DNA of 64,000 nucleotides from Ahaetulla prasina (lineage: Eukaryota; Chordata; Lepidosauria; Squamata; Colubridae). The DNA lies in assembly GCF_028640845.1 (NCBI RefSeq), contig NC_080542.1, positions 67,772,211 to 67,836,210 on the forward strand. The letters are read 5' to 3'. How positions within the stretch are numbered: position 1 is the stretch's first letter; each line of letters opens with the position of its first letter. The position numbers and the translations under genes were made by a program. Positions 21,350-33,054 of the stretch are shown here, in pieces. Under the pieces are notes generated by a model, which saw only the letters and a list, made by a program, of their open reading frames with translations, had not been told where the DNA came from and did not search any database.

Positions 21350-22235
21350 ATTTCCTTGAAAATAAGACCCAGTCTTATATTTTTTGGGCTCCAAAATAAA
21401 CATTAGGGCTTATTTTTGGGAAAACATGATATCAGGGTTATCAACCCAGCTGGGTGCCCTGCCTCCCGGTTTGCATCCAAGAGGTAGCAAGCACGTGGGA
21501 ACCAATGGTATCCGGCAGAGGCTGCAGCCCACTGGTCCCTTGGGTGGTGCACTCTGGGGCTGCACAGCCCACACAGTGCAAGTGAGTTGATTCCCTGACC
21601 AAGCAGCAGACAGAGAAAGAGGCCTGTATGATCCAGATGTGCTGCACGGGCCACAAGAAAGCTGACGGTCAGTGAGCTGGAGCAGCTGGCTGACCATGGG
21701 AAGTTCATCTTTGCATGGTGGCACCAACCGCAGATGGAGGCAGAGGCATGAAGCAGAAGGCAGGCTGTAGGCAAGCCGACAGACACAAAGATGAGCCTCC
21801 TGCATCTGCCTACCCACTCTGGTCCACCAACTTGACTTTCCTGTGGCCTGCATGGTGCATCTGGCTCACCTGCCTTCCCCCCATGCCTTTGCCTCCATCA
21901 AGTGCCACTTCACAAAGATGAGCCTCCCATGGCTGGCTGCCATTCAGGCCCACTGACCCCTGGCTTTCCTATAGCCCATGCAGCACATCAAAATAGCGTG
22001 CCTCCCCCATCTCTGCCACCACCTGCTGTTTGGACAGATAAACTTGTGCTGCGTGTGCTACGGCTACTGCCAGACACCGTTGGCCCATGCACGTTTGCTG
22101 CCACTTGTGCTGGCTATGTCCATTCCTCTTCCCTAGGGCTTACTTCTGCAATAAAGCTTATATTAGGAGCACACTAAAAATCAGGCTAAGGCTTATTTGC
22201 AGGGTAGTTTTTATTTTTGGGGAAACACTGTTGCA
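21350..22235. mobile_element. Non-autonomous DNA transposon candidate
   Basis: The left end (TTTCCTTGAAAATAAGACCC, then TTAGGGCTTATTTTTGGG) and the reverse complement of the right end (TTTCCCCAAAAATAAAAACT, then AATAAGCCTTAGCC) form imperfect terminal inverted repeats. The interior is GC-rich with several related phrases about 'CCCATGGCTGGC' type and no clear gene. Such AAAATAAGAC ends are widespread in vertebrate DNA transposon families. Exact ends and target duplication could not be fixed. Confidence 0.5.
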
Positions 22236-22309
22236 ATGGCAAAATTAGTAATTTTCTTGTATTTCTTTAAGAAATCTATTTAAGAACTATCTGAAATATG
22301 AATTTTATG

Positions 22310-22333
22310 AGAGAGCAGGCCAACATCTGTGTA

Positions 22334-22374
<41 letters not shown>

Positions 22375-22649
22375 AATGCTGAGTGCAGCATATGTGAGTG
22401 CAGTAAAATTACGCAAACTGATTACAAAGCTAGACATGACCAAGCTGCTAAATTAATCGATTGGTCGTTATATAAAAATACAACTTACCTGTATCCAAAA
22501 AGTAGAAAAAGTTGTCAAAAATGAGAAGGTGAAGATCTTGTGGGACTCTCAAATAAAGATGGATCGTCATTTGGAACACAACACACCAGATATTACAATT
22601 GTCGAAAACTGAAACGTACAATTTATTAATACTGCTGTATCAGGAGACA
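22310..22649 (+). pseudogene. LINE with C-terminal restriction-like endonuclease, left part
   Basis: Frames give ECSKITQTDYKARHDQAAKL and IDWSLYK, then, across shifts, sequence like a PD-(D/E)XK region, ending FINTAVSGDRH at 22649. The pattern (Cys knuckle, YKxRHDxxAKxIxW, RPD, IDxAxPGD) is that of LINEs with a restriction-like endonuclease, such as the R2/R4 groups. A (GAT)n microsatellite at 22335-22373 lies inside it. BovB interrupts it at 22649, and it resumes at 24871. Confidence 0.6.
22335..22373. repeat. (GAT)n microsatellite
   Basis: About 13 GAT units inside the decayed LINE. Confidence 0.95.
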
Positions 22650-24870
22650 GACATCACCAGATGGTCAACACAGAAATCAGATTGACTATGTGTTCTGCAA
22701 CCAAAGATGGAGAAGCTCTATGCAGTCAGTAAAAACAAGACCAAGAGCTGACTGTGGCTTAGATCATGAGCTGCTTCTTGCAAAATTTAGGCTTAAACTA
22801 AAGAAAGTAGGAAAAAGTACCAGGCCACTCAGGTATGAACTAAATCATATCCTTGATGAATATACAGTAGAGGTGACAAATAGATTTAAAGAATTAGATC
22901 TGATAGACAGAGTGCCTGATGAACTACGGACAGAGGTTCGCAACATTGTACAAGAGGTAGCAACTAAAACCATTCCAAAGAAAAAGAAATGCAAGAAAGC
23001 AAAATGGCTGTCTGAAGAAGCTCTGCAAATAGCTGAGGAAAGAAGGGAAGCAAAAGGCAAGGGAGAAAGAGAAAGATACACCCAATTGAATGCAGAATTC
23101 CAGAGAATAGCTAGAAGGGATAAGAATGCATTCTTAAATGAACAGTGCAAAGAAATAGAAGAAAACAATAGAATAGGGAGCACCAGAGATCTATTCAAGA
23201 AAATTGGAGATATGAAGGGAACGTTTCATGCAAAGATGGGCATGATAAAGGACCAAAATGGCAGGGACATAACAGAGGCAGAAGAGATTAAGAATAGGTG
23301 GAAAAATTACACAGAAGAACTATACAAGAATGAGCCTAACATCCCTGGGGTGGTCACTGACCTTGAACCAGACATCCTAGAATGTGAAGTCAAATGGGCC
23401 TTAGGAAATTTGAACAACAGTATTCCAGCTGAGCTATTCAAAATCTTAAAAGACGACGCAGTAAAAGTGCTATACCCAATTTGCCAGCAAATTTGAAAAA
23501 CTCAACAATGGCCACAGGATTGGAAAAGGTCAGTTTACATTCCAATTCCAAAGAAAGGCAGTGCCAAAGACTGTTCAAACTTTTGCACCATTGCACTCAT
23601 TTCACATGTTAGTAAGGTTATGCTTAAAATCCTACAAACTAGGCTTCAGCAGTATGTGGATCGAGAACTACCAGAAGTACAGGCAGGATTTTGTAGAGGC
23701 AGCGGAACTAGAGATTAAATTGCCAACATACGCTGGATAATGGAGAAAGCTAGGGAGTTCCAGAAAAAACATCTACTTCTGCTTCATTGACTATGCTAAA
23801 GCGTTTGATTGTGTGGATCACAACAAATTGGGACAAGTTCTTAAAAAGATGGGAGTACCAGACCATCTTATTTGTCTTTTGAGAAACCTGTTTGCGAGTC
23901 AAGAAGCAACAGTGAGAACTGGACACAGAACCACTGATTGGTTTAAAATTGGGAAAGGAGTCCGGCAAGGCTGTATACTATCACCCTGCCTATTTAACTT
24001 ATATGCAGAACACATTATGAGAAAGGCGGGGCTAGATGAATCACAAATTGAAATTAAGATTGCCGGAAGAAATATCAACAACCTCAGATATGCAGATGAT
24101 ACCACTCTAATGGCAGAAAGCGAAGAGGAACTAAAGAGCCTCTTGATGCGGGTGAAGGAGGAGAGTGCAAAAGTTGGTTTGAAACTCAACATTAAGAAAA
24201 CTAAAATCATGGCATCTGGCCCTCTCAATTCCTGGCAGATAGATGGTGAAGAAATGGAAGTAGTGACAGATTTTATTTTCCTGGGCTCCAAGATCACTGC
24301 AGATGGGAACTGCAGCCAAGAAATTAATAGACGCTTGCTTCTGGGGAGGAAAGCTATGGCAAATCTAGACAGCGTACTAAAAAGCAGAGATATCACCTTG
24401 CCAACAAAAGTGCGTATAGTCAAGGCTATGGTTTTTCCAGTTGCAATGTATGGCTGTAAAGGTTGGACCATAAGAAAGGCTGAGTGCCAAAGAATTGAGG
24501 CCTTTGAACTCTGGTGCTGGAGAAGACTCCTGTGAGTCCCTTGGATTGCAAGACAAACGAACAAGTCAGTTCTAGAGGAGATCAACCCTGACTGCTCTTT
24601 AGAAGGCCAGATCCTGAAGATGAAACTGAAATACTTTGGCCACCTAATGAGAAAGAAGGACTCACTGGAGAAGAGCCTAATGCTGGGAAAGATTGAAGGC
24701 AAAAGAAGAAAGGGATGACAGAGAACGAGGTGGCTGGCTGGAGTTATTGAAGCAGTAGGCATGAGTTTAAATGGACTCCAGAGGATGGTAGAGGACAGGA
24801 AGGCCTGGAGGAACGTTGTCCATGGGGTCGCGATGGGTCGGACATTACTTCGCAACTAACAACAACAACA
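22650..24870 (+). mobile_element. BovB (RTE) LINE, 5'-truncated, with target duplication
   Basis: ATCAGGAGACA occurs at 22639-22649 and 24871-24881, an 11-bp duplication. The element begins in the C-terminal part of the endonuclease and runs to the BovB end (CGCAACTAACAACAACAACA). BovB occurs mainly in squamates and ruminants, where it spread by horizontal transfer, so it supports a squamate source. It lies inside a restriction-endonuclease-type LINE. Confidence 0.95.
22660..24835 (+). pseudogene. BovB ORF2: endonuclease tail and reverse transcriptase
   Basis: The first frame holds the endonuclease end (NQIDYVFCNQRWRSSMQSVK, then DCGLDHELLLAKFRLKL) and a basic linker to about 23496. The second frame from about 23780 holds the RT: YAKAFDCVDHNKLGQVLKKM, RTGHRTTDWFKIGKGVRQGC, ILSPCLFNLYAEHIMRKAGL, the catalytic LRYADDTTLMAESEEELKSL, GSKITADGNC, and FELWCWRRLL at 24535. 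A stop after that leads into the usual tail in another frame (FGHLMRKKDSLEKSLMLGK type). Between 23496 and 23780 stops and shifts remove the RT fingers. Not functional as read. Confidence 0.93.
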
Positions 24871-25245
24871 ATCAGGAGACAACAGAGTCAAATAAAAAGA
24901 TATAGAAAAATCATGAAATATCACAACCTGGCCATCAAAACTATGCAATTATGGATGAAACATGTAACATACCCATTGTCATCGGGGCACTTGGTACCAT
25001 GTCCAAAAATTTTATAAAATGCATCAAGAAATTGAAGTTTTCTGCAATAACACCAGCAGAACTGCAAAAAACTGCACTACATTTTAACATCATACATTTT
25101 AAGAAGATACTTGGTTGATACCTAGGACACTGGCAGCAACCCTTATCATCCATTAGCACCAGTCAATGGTATTTGTGATGCCTTTTTGAATGTTCAGTTG
25201 ACTGAGTTTCATGTTTAATGAATAAAGGTAAATAATAGTAATAAT
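24871..25245 (+). pseudogene. Restriction-endonuclease-type LINE, right part
   Basis: Resumes SGDNRVK after BovB, repeating the SGD of the left part through the target duplication. It then reads, across a frameshift, PIVIGALGTMSKNFIKCIKK and AELQKTALHFNIIHFKKILG, the C-terminal signature of this LINE group. The tail ends in TAA/TAG units at 25228-25250. The family (R2/R4 type) is tentative. Confidence 0.6.
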
Positions 25246-25520
25246 AATACATTTGTTTCCTATCTTGCTATGGGTATACCCTAGGTATCTGTAAGGCCAT
25301 TCCCCACAGCAATGTTGACAATAAAGATTGGGCTGAGAGACATTTGGGGGGGTGTTTTTGAGTGGAGAGAGAAAAAAGTGTTTGTGTGTGGAAATAAAGC
25401 AGCCTGAAGCAATTAGAAAGATATATTTTTCTCTAGCAATACTCATGGGAATAGGGTTCAGAATGAAGAGGAGTTGCAGTAGCAGTAGAAATAATAGCAG
25501 TGGGGAAAAGTGAAGTATTG

Positions 25521-25563
<43 letters not shown>

Positions 25564-26127
25564 GTATAGTGACCTGTTTTGTGTTGGCTCCTTTGTATCT
25601 TGAAGCCAAAAAGTTGGGTATAGTTAAAGATTGACAAATTTGACAACCTCATTTTCAATATTGTCTTTATAATGCTTGATGGAAATGAAAACGTTGCCAA
25701 CACAATTGTATAAGATAGGGACAAACATGGAGATTTATGAGGTTTTAGCAGATGTGAAACTCTTTTTTATGGAAGATTCTATAGCTCCCATAATTTTTCC
25801 TACCAATGTAACTGGTAAATTTGCTTGCCATTTTATAATTTGTGAACATGTTAACACTGTTTTCCAAATTTATTTCATTCTGTATATATCTCATCAATGT
25901 TAGGCAAAGGAAATGATTAAATAAAGCAAATGGGAGAATGAACTAAATGAATATGAACTAAAACTAAATTCTCAAATGCAACAAATGGCATTGCTGGAAA
26001 AAAATTGGCTGTGCCAAACTATCTATCTGTAGATTTCAAAAGACAGTACCTACTCCCTTGAACTAAGTCAACTCTAGATATTTTTCCCTCATGGCCACAC
26101 AGTCTATATCTTCTCCATTTCTTTTTA
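25246..26127. other. Unrecognised DNA with a (GT)n tract
   Basis: A (GT)n microsatellite of about 40 bp lies at 25521-25562. Otherwise there is no coding or repeat signal that I recognise. Confidence 0.6.
25521..25562. repeat. (GT)n microsatellite
   Basis: About 20 GT units. Reading frames across it are meaningless. Confidence 0.96.
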
Positions 26128-26450
26128 CTATATGATCCCTTTCTTTATTTTTTTTTTATTTTTTAAAAAAAATATATACATCCATATTGAATGTATATGT
26201 ATGTATGTGTTGATTCTGGACATCGTTCATATTAATCCAGATTACAATAACAGTATTAGTAATCTTTATCACATTTATCAAACTTAGGTGATCCTCATAA
26301 TATTATTTAAACAGCGGGGGGGGGGAGCCTAACATCTATAAACCTCTCATCTTTCTATTTATTATTTTTATTTATTCTATTAAAATATACGTTCTAATAT
26401 TTCCTCTATATAATTTTTTTTCTGCCTCTATCAGTTTACAACAAGTTCCA

Positions 26451-27092
26451 TTAATGTTTAAGAGGCAATTCTTTCTCATCTCTTCTCCTCTTTAGTGTTT
26501 CAATTTTTATCCATTTCTTAACTCGCCTCCCACACGCATCATCTTTATCTATATCTTTCTTGTTCAGTCTAAATATTTCTCCCAGTTCAAATTTATGCTT
26601 GAAATTCTCCCAAATGCCTGCCCTTGTCTCAATCTCCTTATCAAAGATGTCTTCCTGCCTATCCAACTGTTGTTTTATCTGTTTTATTTTCTTTGATCTT
26701 TCTTCCTTTCTCGGCTGGTTTGTCAGTCCTATTTTTTGCTCCAGTCCTTGATTTATTTGTTGAAATTGCCACGTCATCTGTTCTTTCCACTCCTTTTGCT
26801 TGCCATTTGTGTGGTCTTCCTCATCAAGCTTTTGGTCATTTGCTGATTTTTCTGATCCCTGTTTTCCCCCTGTTCATAGTCAATTTACTGGTTTTAAATA
26901 GTCTATTTCATCTAATCTTTCTGTTATTTCCACCAATTCCTGGGTAGTTTCGTCTGTGTTCATTGTTCTTTGCAGAATATTTTCCATTTTCTTGTCTATA
27001 CCATCCATTGATATTTTTATACTTTGGATCAACAAAGTCATCTCATTAAAAAGTCCTCTCATTTCCACAGCTGTTCCTTCAACTCCAGTCAT
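26451..27092 (-). pseudogene. ORF1-like coiled-coil protein of the half-L1 unit
   Basis: The frame from 27092 (MTGVEGTAVEMRGLFNEMTL) reaches TERLDEIDYLKPVN and stops near 26880. A second frame from 26777 (MTWQFQQINQGLEQKIGLTN) runs through a very charged helix (RKEERSKKIKQIKQQLDRQE) to KELPLKH at 26451. One frameshift or stop near 26800-26880 separates them. Heptad-like spacing suggests a coiled coil. The RNA-recognition and C-terminal domains of standard L1 ORF1 were not seen. Similar phrases occur near 8880-8990. Confidence 0.55.
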
Positions 27093-27792
27093 GATATCAA
27101 TATAAGTACATTAAACAGTAAAAATCTCAATCTATTTCAAGGAGAGGTCAAAATTATACATTTCCAATCATTAGTAGATAGCACATTCCTCTCAGATTTC
27201 CATGGTGTCTTTTTTTCCAGCAGATGTTAATTTTAGTCAAATGCCATTTATTTCCAAGCAAAGTCATCTATTTAGGTGGGCTACTTCCAACATTTCCTCT
27301 ATATTCTAATAATCCAAGCTATTTTCCAAATTCTTTGAATCTGCTCTATTATTTTGGATTTTTATTCTAGTTTCCCAGTTTCTTTTATAAAATGTCTCTC
27401 TTATTTCCACCTCTGGTAAGTGTAAGACAATAAATAGTTAAAGGTTACATCCTTCTACTGGATATCAGATTTTCCTTTCCTCTTTTGTAAATTTCCAGGA
27501 GTCTAGGAATCATTTTTCCTTTCAGTAAAGTAGATGGCACTCTCGACTTACTTTTCATCATAGATCTCATAGTGCTTATTTTTGCAGCTTAAACAATTAT
27601 TCTTTTGGACTTTCTTATCACAGATTTTTTATTTTCCTTGGGATCAATTTTTAAGTAGAAGAAAAATCATCTCACCCAGAAAAAATCATTGTTCATTCTA
27701 TTCACTCCTGCACTTTCTATGGTGCTTCAGCTGTCCCCAGCTTCATGGCAGCCACTTCTCCTTGTGTTCAGATGACGGGGATTTTCCAAGTC

Positions 27793-28052
27793 AGAGGGCC
27801 GGAATAGCTCAGGCTGTAAGGAGCCTGTTATTAGAACACAGTAGCCTGCAATTACTGCAGGTTCAAGCCCGGCGCAAGGTTGATTCAGCCTTCCATCCTT
27901 TATAAGGTAGGTAAAATGAGGACCCAGATTGTTGGGGGGGCAATAAGTTGACTTTGTAAAATATACAAATAGAATGAGACTATTGCCTTATACACTGTAA
28001 GCCGCCCTGAGTCTTCGGAGAAGGGCGGGATATAAATGTAAAAAAAAAAAAA
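27793..28052 (+). mobile_element. tRNA-derived SINE, plus strand, full length
   Basis: Has head (ATAGCTCAGGCTGTAAGGAG), B-box region, body, L2-like tail and A-run. It lies in the leader of the half-L1 unit, in the opposite orientation. Confidence 0.88.
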
Positions 28053-28236
28053 GAGAGGAGAGATGCAGCTTTCCTCAACCTGCAAAGTGCCCCCCTTTAC
28101 TTTATTACCCCCTCCAAGGTTGCTATTGCTCCTTGGAGCCCTCCGATGGGGAGAGCTCGGAGTGGGGTTGCAGAGCTCATGGTCCTCATCTTTGATGCCA
28201 CTGGAAGCACGGCCGGAAGTCTATATGATCCCTTTC

Positions 28237-31200
28237 ATTACACATTCCTGAATATCAAGAATTCCTACTATTCACTAGAATAAGGTCATTGCTGATTTTG
28301 GAAAACTTATGGAAATGCTAGTAAGAATGCTAGTTAATTCTTTTTGTTATTATTTTCTAGAGAGAAACACTTATGGGATTTTCTGTGTCAAAAAGGACAA
28401 TACTTTGACCAACCTTTACATTTTGCCTGAGCCAAATAGAGCATATTGAGCTGTTCCTGAACACCAGCCGAAACTTTGTATAACTATGAAAGGGATGCCA
28501 AGAAATTTTTTTATTTTAGCTCAGTTTCTTGACACTTTCACAGATATCAGCTTTGCATTTGAATGTCATACATGGAAAGCATATGCCTTGTTGCTAAGGT
28601 ATGAAATATTGCATGTTTTTAAAGCATTCATTTACACTTAAATTGTGGGATGACATAGGAATCTTAAAGAAGGAATAAACAATGTTTTTCTTAGCAACAT
28701 GGACAGTTTTGAGTAGCAAGTGATAGAGAACTATTAAGTTCCTTTAAATTGGTTTAAGAAGGTATACACATCTTTATTCTAATATTATTTTATATAAACC
28801 GTTTAGTCTAATAACTCCTGAAATATCTATGTTGTGTTAGTGTTTCCAACCACAAATCCTCACATTTAGCAACAAGGGACATAAAATTGAAGAAGATAAC
28901 CTTTAAATATTCTATAGTCAGCCATGACATAAACATTTATTGGTCAAAAAAACAACTTTAAGAACGGAGAAGCATATTCAAATAAATTGGAAAACTTTGC
29001 TTTTTAGCTAACTCTAACTTAGAAAGTATGTCTAAATGCAATCTACAGGCCTATGACAACATATGCATATATAGTTCTATGGTACAAGCATATAAATCAA
29101 GAGTCAGAGGAATATTTCTCAAATTGAAGCTAAAGTTCTTCATGCTGAGGTCACAAACAGGCATTCAACAATGATATCTAAGGGCAAATATAGCAATTCA
29201 TTAAATATCCCCGTTCCAGAAATCTGCACTCAGCTTTTATAGTTTCTGATCTTAATTTGTGTTCATCAGGCAAACCACACAATTTGCTGTGATTGCCAAG
29301 TTACTCTTTGAATTAGTTCAGTTTGAAACTATGAATCCATCCTCCACAAGCATGTAGAAGATATCTAAAAATAAACAAAACAAGTCTCAGAATGAGTGCC
29401 CCTAAAAACCAAGACTCCAACTCTGATCTAAACCAGACTTTTCCTCCTCTTCTCTCTCCCTTTTGCTCTATTTTTCTCTTCGTCATGTACTTATTTTAAG
29501 AGAATTGGAAAGGAAAAAGGCTTTCATCAGACTGAAACACTTCAATACTCCCACCCTAATCTCTTGTAGAAGACTTCAAGAGGAACTTGTCTGGACTAAA
29601 ACATGAAAAAAAAGTTCTGAATAATGACTAACAGCTAATGCTGTCACTGTCCCATGTTTATTTTTCTTGCTTTGATGTCTGATGTCAAAGAGAAAATAAT
29701 GTCATCTGCTGGAAACTTAAGCATGTTTGCATTTTGAGGTAATTAGAATTAATGTTGGAGGGCAAGACTAACACCAAACAATTCCAGTCGTTCCCATGTG
29801 AGGGAAACATTTGGTAATGACTTACACATAATCTGGGACTTGGCAACCAGTCAGAAGCAACACAAATTCGTGCGACAGAGTATTTCAGAAATATATTTTT
29901 AATTATTTGCATATTTTAAAAATTATGACAAGGACTTGCTTATTTCTGGATATCTTATGTGGGGTGCCATGTTACTGGAATCAACAGAATCATACTGTTT
30001 AATGTCTTTGGAATCCTATGCTTTGCACTGGAATGCTGCAAATATGGTTACATTTTTAAAAGAACATAAGACTCCTGTTTTGTGATTTTCTTGGGCAGGT
30101 TTTCAGAACAAAACATGTTGAAGTCTTTTGAAAACCTGGCTGCTAATTTTGAGGTCAACATAGGAAACAAAGCTCCTTAAAATATCTAACCACAGCTATT
30201 TTTTGTAGTGCTAATTCAACTGTCTGTTGCTAATAACAGTTGTCAACAGGTCTCAGAGGAGTTAAAACATTTTAAGTGACAAACATATTGGTATCATAAA
30301 GTAACTTTGCTTTACAAAAGCATCATCTCAAATGCGTATTCTTATCTTATTCTTTTGTCTCCCAGAAGAAGCCACCATATTTAACTTTCATTGTCCTTCC
30401 ATTACAAAGGTTAAATCCAATAAAATACATAAAGATCTTTTGTTTTCTAATTTTTTTCACAAAACATGAGAAGAGGCTATTAAGGTTGTTGAATCTAACA
30501 TCCTTTTCAGTGCGGGAATCCTTTTTATATAATCCTCCAGAGTTGGTTGTGTAACCTCTGGAACCTTTCCAGCAAAGCAAAGTTCATCACTCGCCTGGAT
30601 AGTAGGTTCCATTGGAAAACTGCTGTTATTGTTAGGATTTTTTTTCCCATTAATTTTTAGCTAGAATTTTCTTCATCCAATTTGAATCCATTATTTTATG
30701 TCCCACATTCTGGAATCATGAAGATCATATATTGACCTTCTTCTGTAGATACCATTCAGCTATAGATGATGATGATGATCACACAATGGATTTCCTTAAT
30801 CTATTTTTCATTCCTTCAGATAGACACACTTCTAACCCATAGTAAAAACTAATATTTTGTAATCATACTCTTTAAGAAAAAAATTATTCTTATCTGTTTT
30901 ATATTTAACTCTGTACTATAATTAATAAAGTCTGCTTGAACTGGGAAATTCATAAAAGATTTTGATTAATAAACTGATACTTATTCCTCTCACTATCTTA
31001 ATGAAGAAACTGACAACTCTGTGAACAGAGAGAGCTGGCAGAAGATTGATTCAAAATATATATCTACCAGTTAGGTAGATAAATATGATTTTTAAAAATA
31101 CTCTAACAAAATGTTCTGCACATCAAAAATGATAAACACAAAACACAGAAATTGGACTCTTTATAGCATCTTTAAAAACAAATGTAACAATGCTATTGTG

Positions 31201-31977
31201 GAATAGTTCATTTTAGGGACCCAAAATAAGGAAATTATTCCATGATTTGTCTTCATAACTGAATAATGTACTCATAAATACATAATATTTTGTGTTATCA
31301 TTGTCCCAATTGTTGAAATACCAAAAATACTAAAGGACATCATTCTTATGAGTCATAAATATATTGTTTATTTCTTATATGGGGTTATATTCATTTCATC
31401 AGGAGTCAGTAAATAAAAAAATAAAAAATCAATCCCATATATCTTATTGCAGCAACTGTTTTCAAATAAAAACTAGCAGAGGGTAGTACTTCTTGCTAAG
31501 GGTAGGACATTTGCTAATGCCTTGGACTTTATTGTAAGACATTAGGAGAATCAAATCATTTTATATTTATTTTCAATAGCAGGAAAAATATTTAGGTCAT
31601 TTCCTAATCTTTCCTTCATTGAAAGCATTCAAAGGCTTTTTGGATAATTCTGTTGTTGATAACCGCTGCTGGTATTTTGGAGGACAGACTTTATGATTCT
31701 GAAAATGTCAACTGAAATGTTTCCCATTTTGGAAACATCTGAAAATATCAGTTAGCAATGTCTGTGGTGCACTTTGTGCAGTGCAATACAAACCATCAGT
31801 TATATCAGTGAAGTGATCAATGAAAAGTCTGGGTTTAGTATATAAATATATAAAATGATATTAAAATATCTTAGGACAATTGCTTAGGCTTCCATCCCCA
31901 TGCATTGGTCATTGTTCCATTAATTCTGCTCTGAATCTTATTGACATATGCAAAGCAAATTAACATTGATGGGAATA
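28237..31977. other. Unrecognised AT-rich DNA
   Basis: About 3.7 kb with no repeat family, long reading frame or RNA gene that I can support. The only simple structures are short A- or T-runs and a small GAT run near 30764. It may be intron or intergenic DNA. Confidence 0.6.
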
Positions 31978-32400
31978 TAGAATAGAATAGAATTCTTTAT
32001 TGGCCAAGTGTGATTGGACACATAAGGAATTTGTCTTTGATGCATATGCTCTCAGTGTACATAAAAAGAAAAGTATCATAAGGTACAACACTTAATGATA
32101 GTCATAGGGTACAAATAAGCAATCAGGAAACAATATCAATATAAATCATAAGGATACAAGCAACAAAGTTACAGTCATACAGTCATAAGTGGAAGGAGAT
32201 GGGTGATGGGAATGATGAGAAGATTAATAGTAATGCAGACTTAGTGAATAGTTTGACAGTGTTGAGGGAATTATTTGTTTAGCAGAGTGATGGCATTCAG
32301 GAAAAAACTGTTCTTGTATCTAGTTGTTCTGATGTGCAGTGCTCTATAGCGTCATTTTGAGGATAGAAGTTAAAACAATTTATGTTCAGGATGCCAGGAT
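31978..32400 (-). mobile_element. LINE 3' end with C-terminal coding remnant
   Basis: Starts with ATAGA units (31978-31993) and TTCTTTATTGGCCAAGTGTG, a LINE 3' end common in squamates. The minus strand at 32400-32270 reads, with two stops, RYRALHIRTTRYKNSFFLNA and ITLLNK, a C-terminal pattern of Rex1- or CR1-like LINEs. The exact clade is uncertain. Confidence 0.6.
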
Positions 32401-33046
32401 ATGAAAGTTTGACCCCCATATGCAATAATGTACCTATGAAAAGTTCCTATGCCATGTTATACCAGAGGTTTGTTATTTGATGAGAATCACCTGAGACATA
32501 CTACCTTGAGAAAGCATCAGTATAGGTATATGGGAAAAACGTATCATCCATTTTTATCTTCTTCCTCTCCCCTCCCCCAACAACTGGTCTGTTCCAACTT
32601 ACTCTAGAGACATGGATTAGATTCTTCCACAATTATATGATGCAGAAATCTCTAGTCTTGGATTCAGCTTGTTCATACAGAAAAATTATTTGCAATTTAG
32701 TAGCCTGTAGGAAAGGATTCCTTGTAGGGGCTGGATACCATCTCATTTCTCAGTGAATAAAGGAACAGGTTCTTGGAAGGTTTTCTGGTGTTTTTTTTAA
32801 TTTTTTACGAACACAAGGTTACACTATTTTTTCCTCAAGTCATCATACAGACCCAGGAAAAAGCGTTAGGCGGAATGTTCTGAATTCTGGAACAAACTGG
32901 ATCTATTTGCAAAACATTACAAATATAGTGACTTACTTGAAGTGACTATACACTCTCTGCATAGTTCCCCTTTCCTATTTTCACCAAAACAATGTCATCT
33001 GGCTCCTTGATTTGTAGAAACTTATGCTGTCCGATGGTTGCAAACA
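32401..33046. other. No recognisable feature
   Basis: AT-rich DNA without a recognised repeat or gene. Confidence 0.5.
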
Positions 33047-33054
33047 TTATAAGG

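Larger units (their letters stand above)
26144..28220 (-). mobile_element. L1-like unit with ORF1-like frame and no ORF2
   Basis: CTATATGATCCCTTTC occurs at 26128-26143 and at 28221-28236, a 16-bp target duplication. On the minus strand the unit begins ACTTCCGGCC (as at 7564, ACTTCTGG), has a GC-rich leader interrupted by a SINE (27793-28052), a coiled-coil ORF region (27092-26451) and an AT-rich end with an A-tail. ORF2 is absent, although both ends are fixed by the duplication. This resembles 'half-L1' elements. The 3' end does not match the C-rich L1 3' UTR seen at 17888 and 50114. Confidence 0.75.

Noticed and set aside
21384..22177. Several overlapping ORFs of 70-150 codons in GC-rich DNA
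   Set aside because: They lie inside a non-autonomous DNA transposon, overlap in many frames and show no domain.
22335..22373. Short tandem units as a CRISPR-like array
   Set aside because: They are a GAT microsatellite without spacers.
23899..24855. 318-codon minus-strand ORF
   Set aside because: It is the antisense shadow of the BovB RT; the plus strand has all RT motifs.
30347..30580. 77-codon minus-strand ORF in unique DNA
   Set aside because: No recognisable domain, splice context or codon pattern; length is expected by chance.
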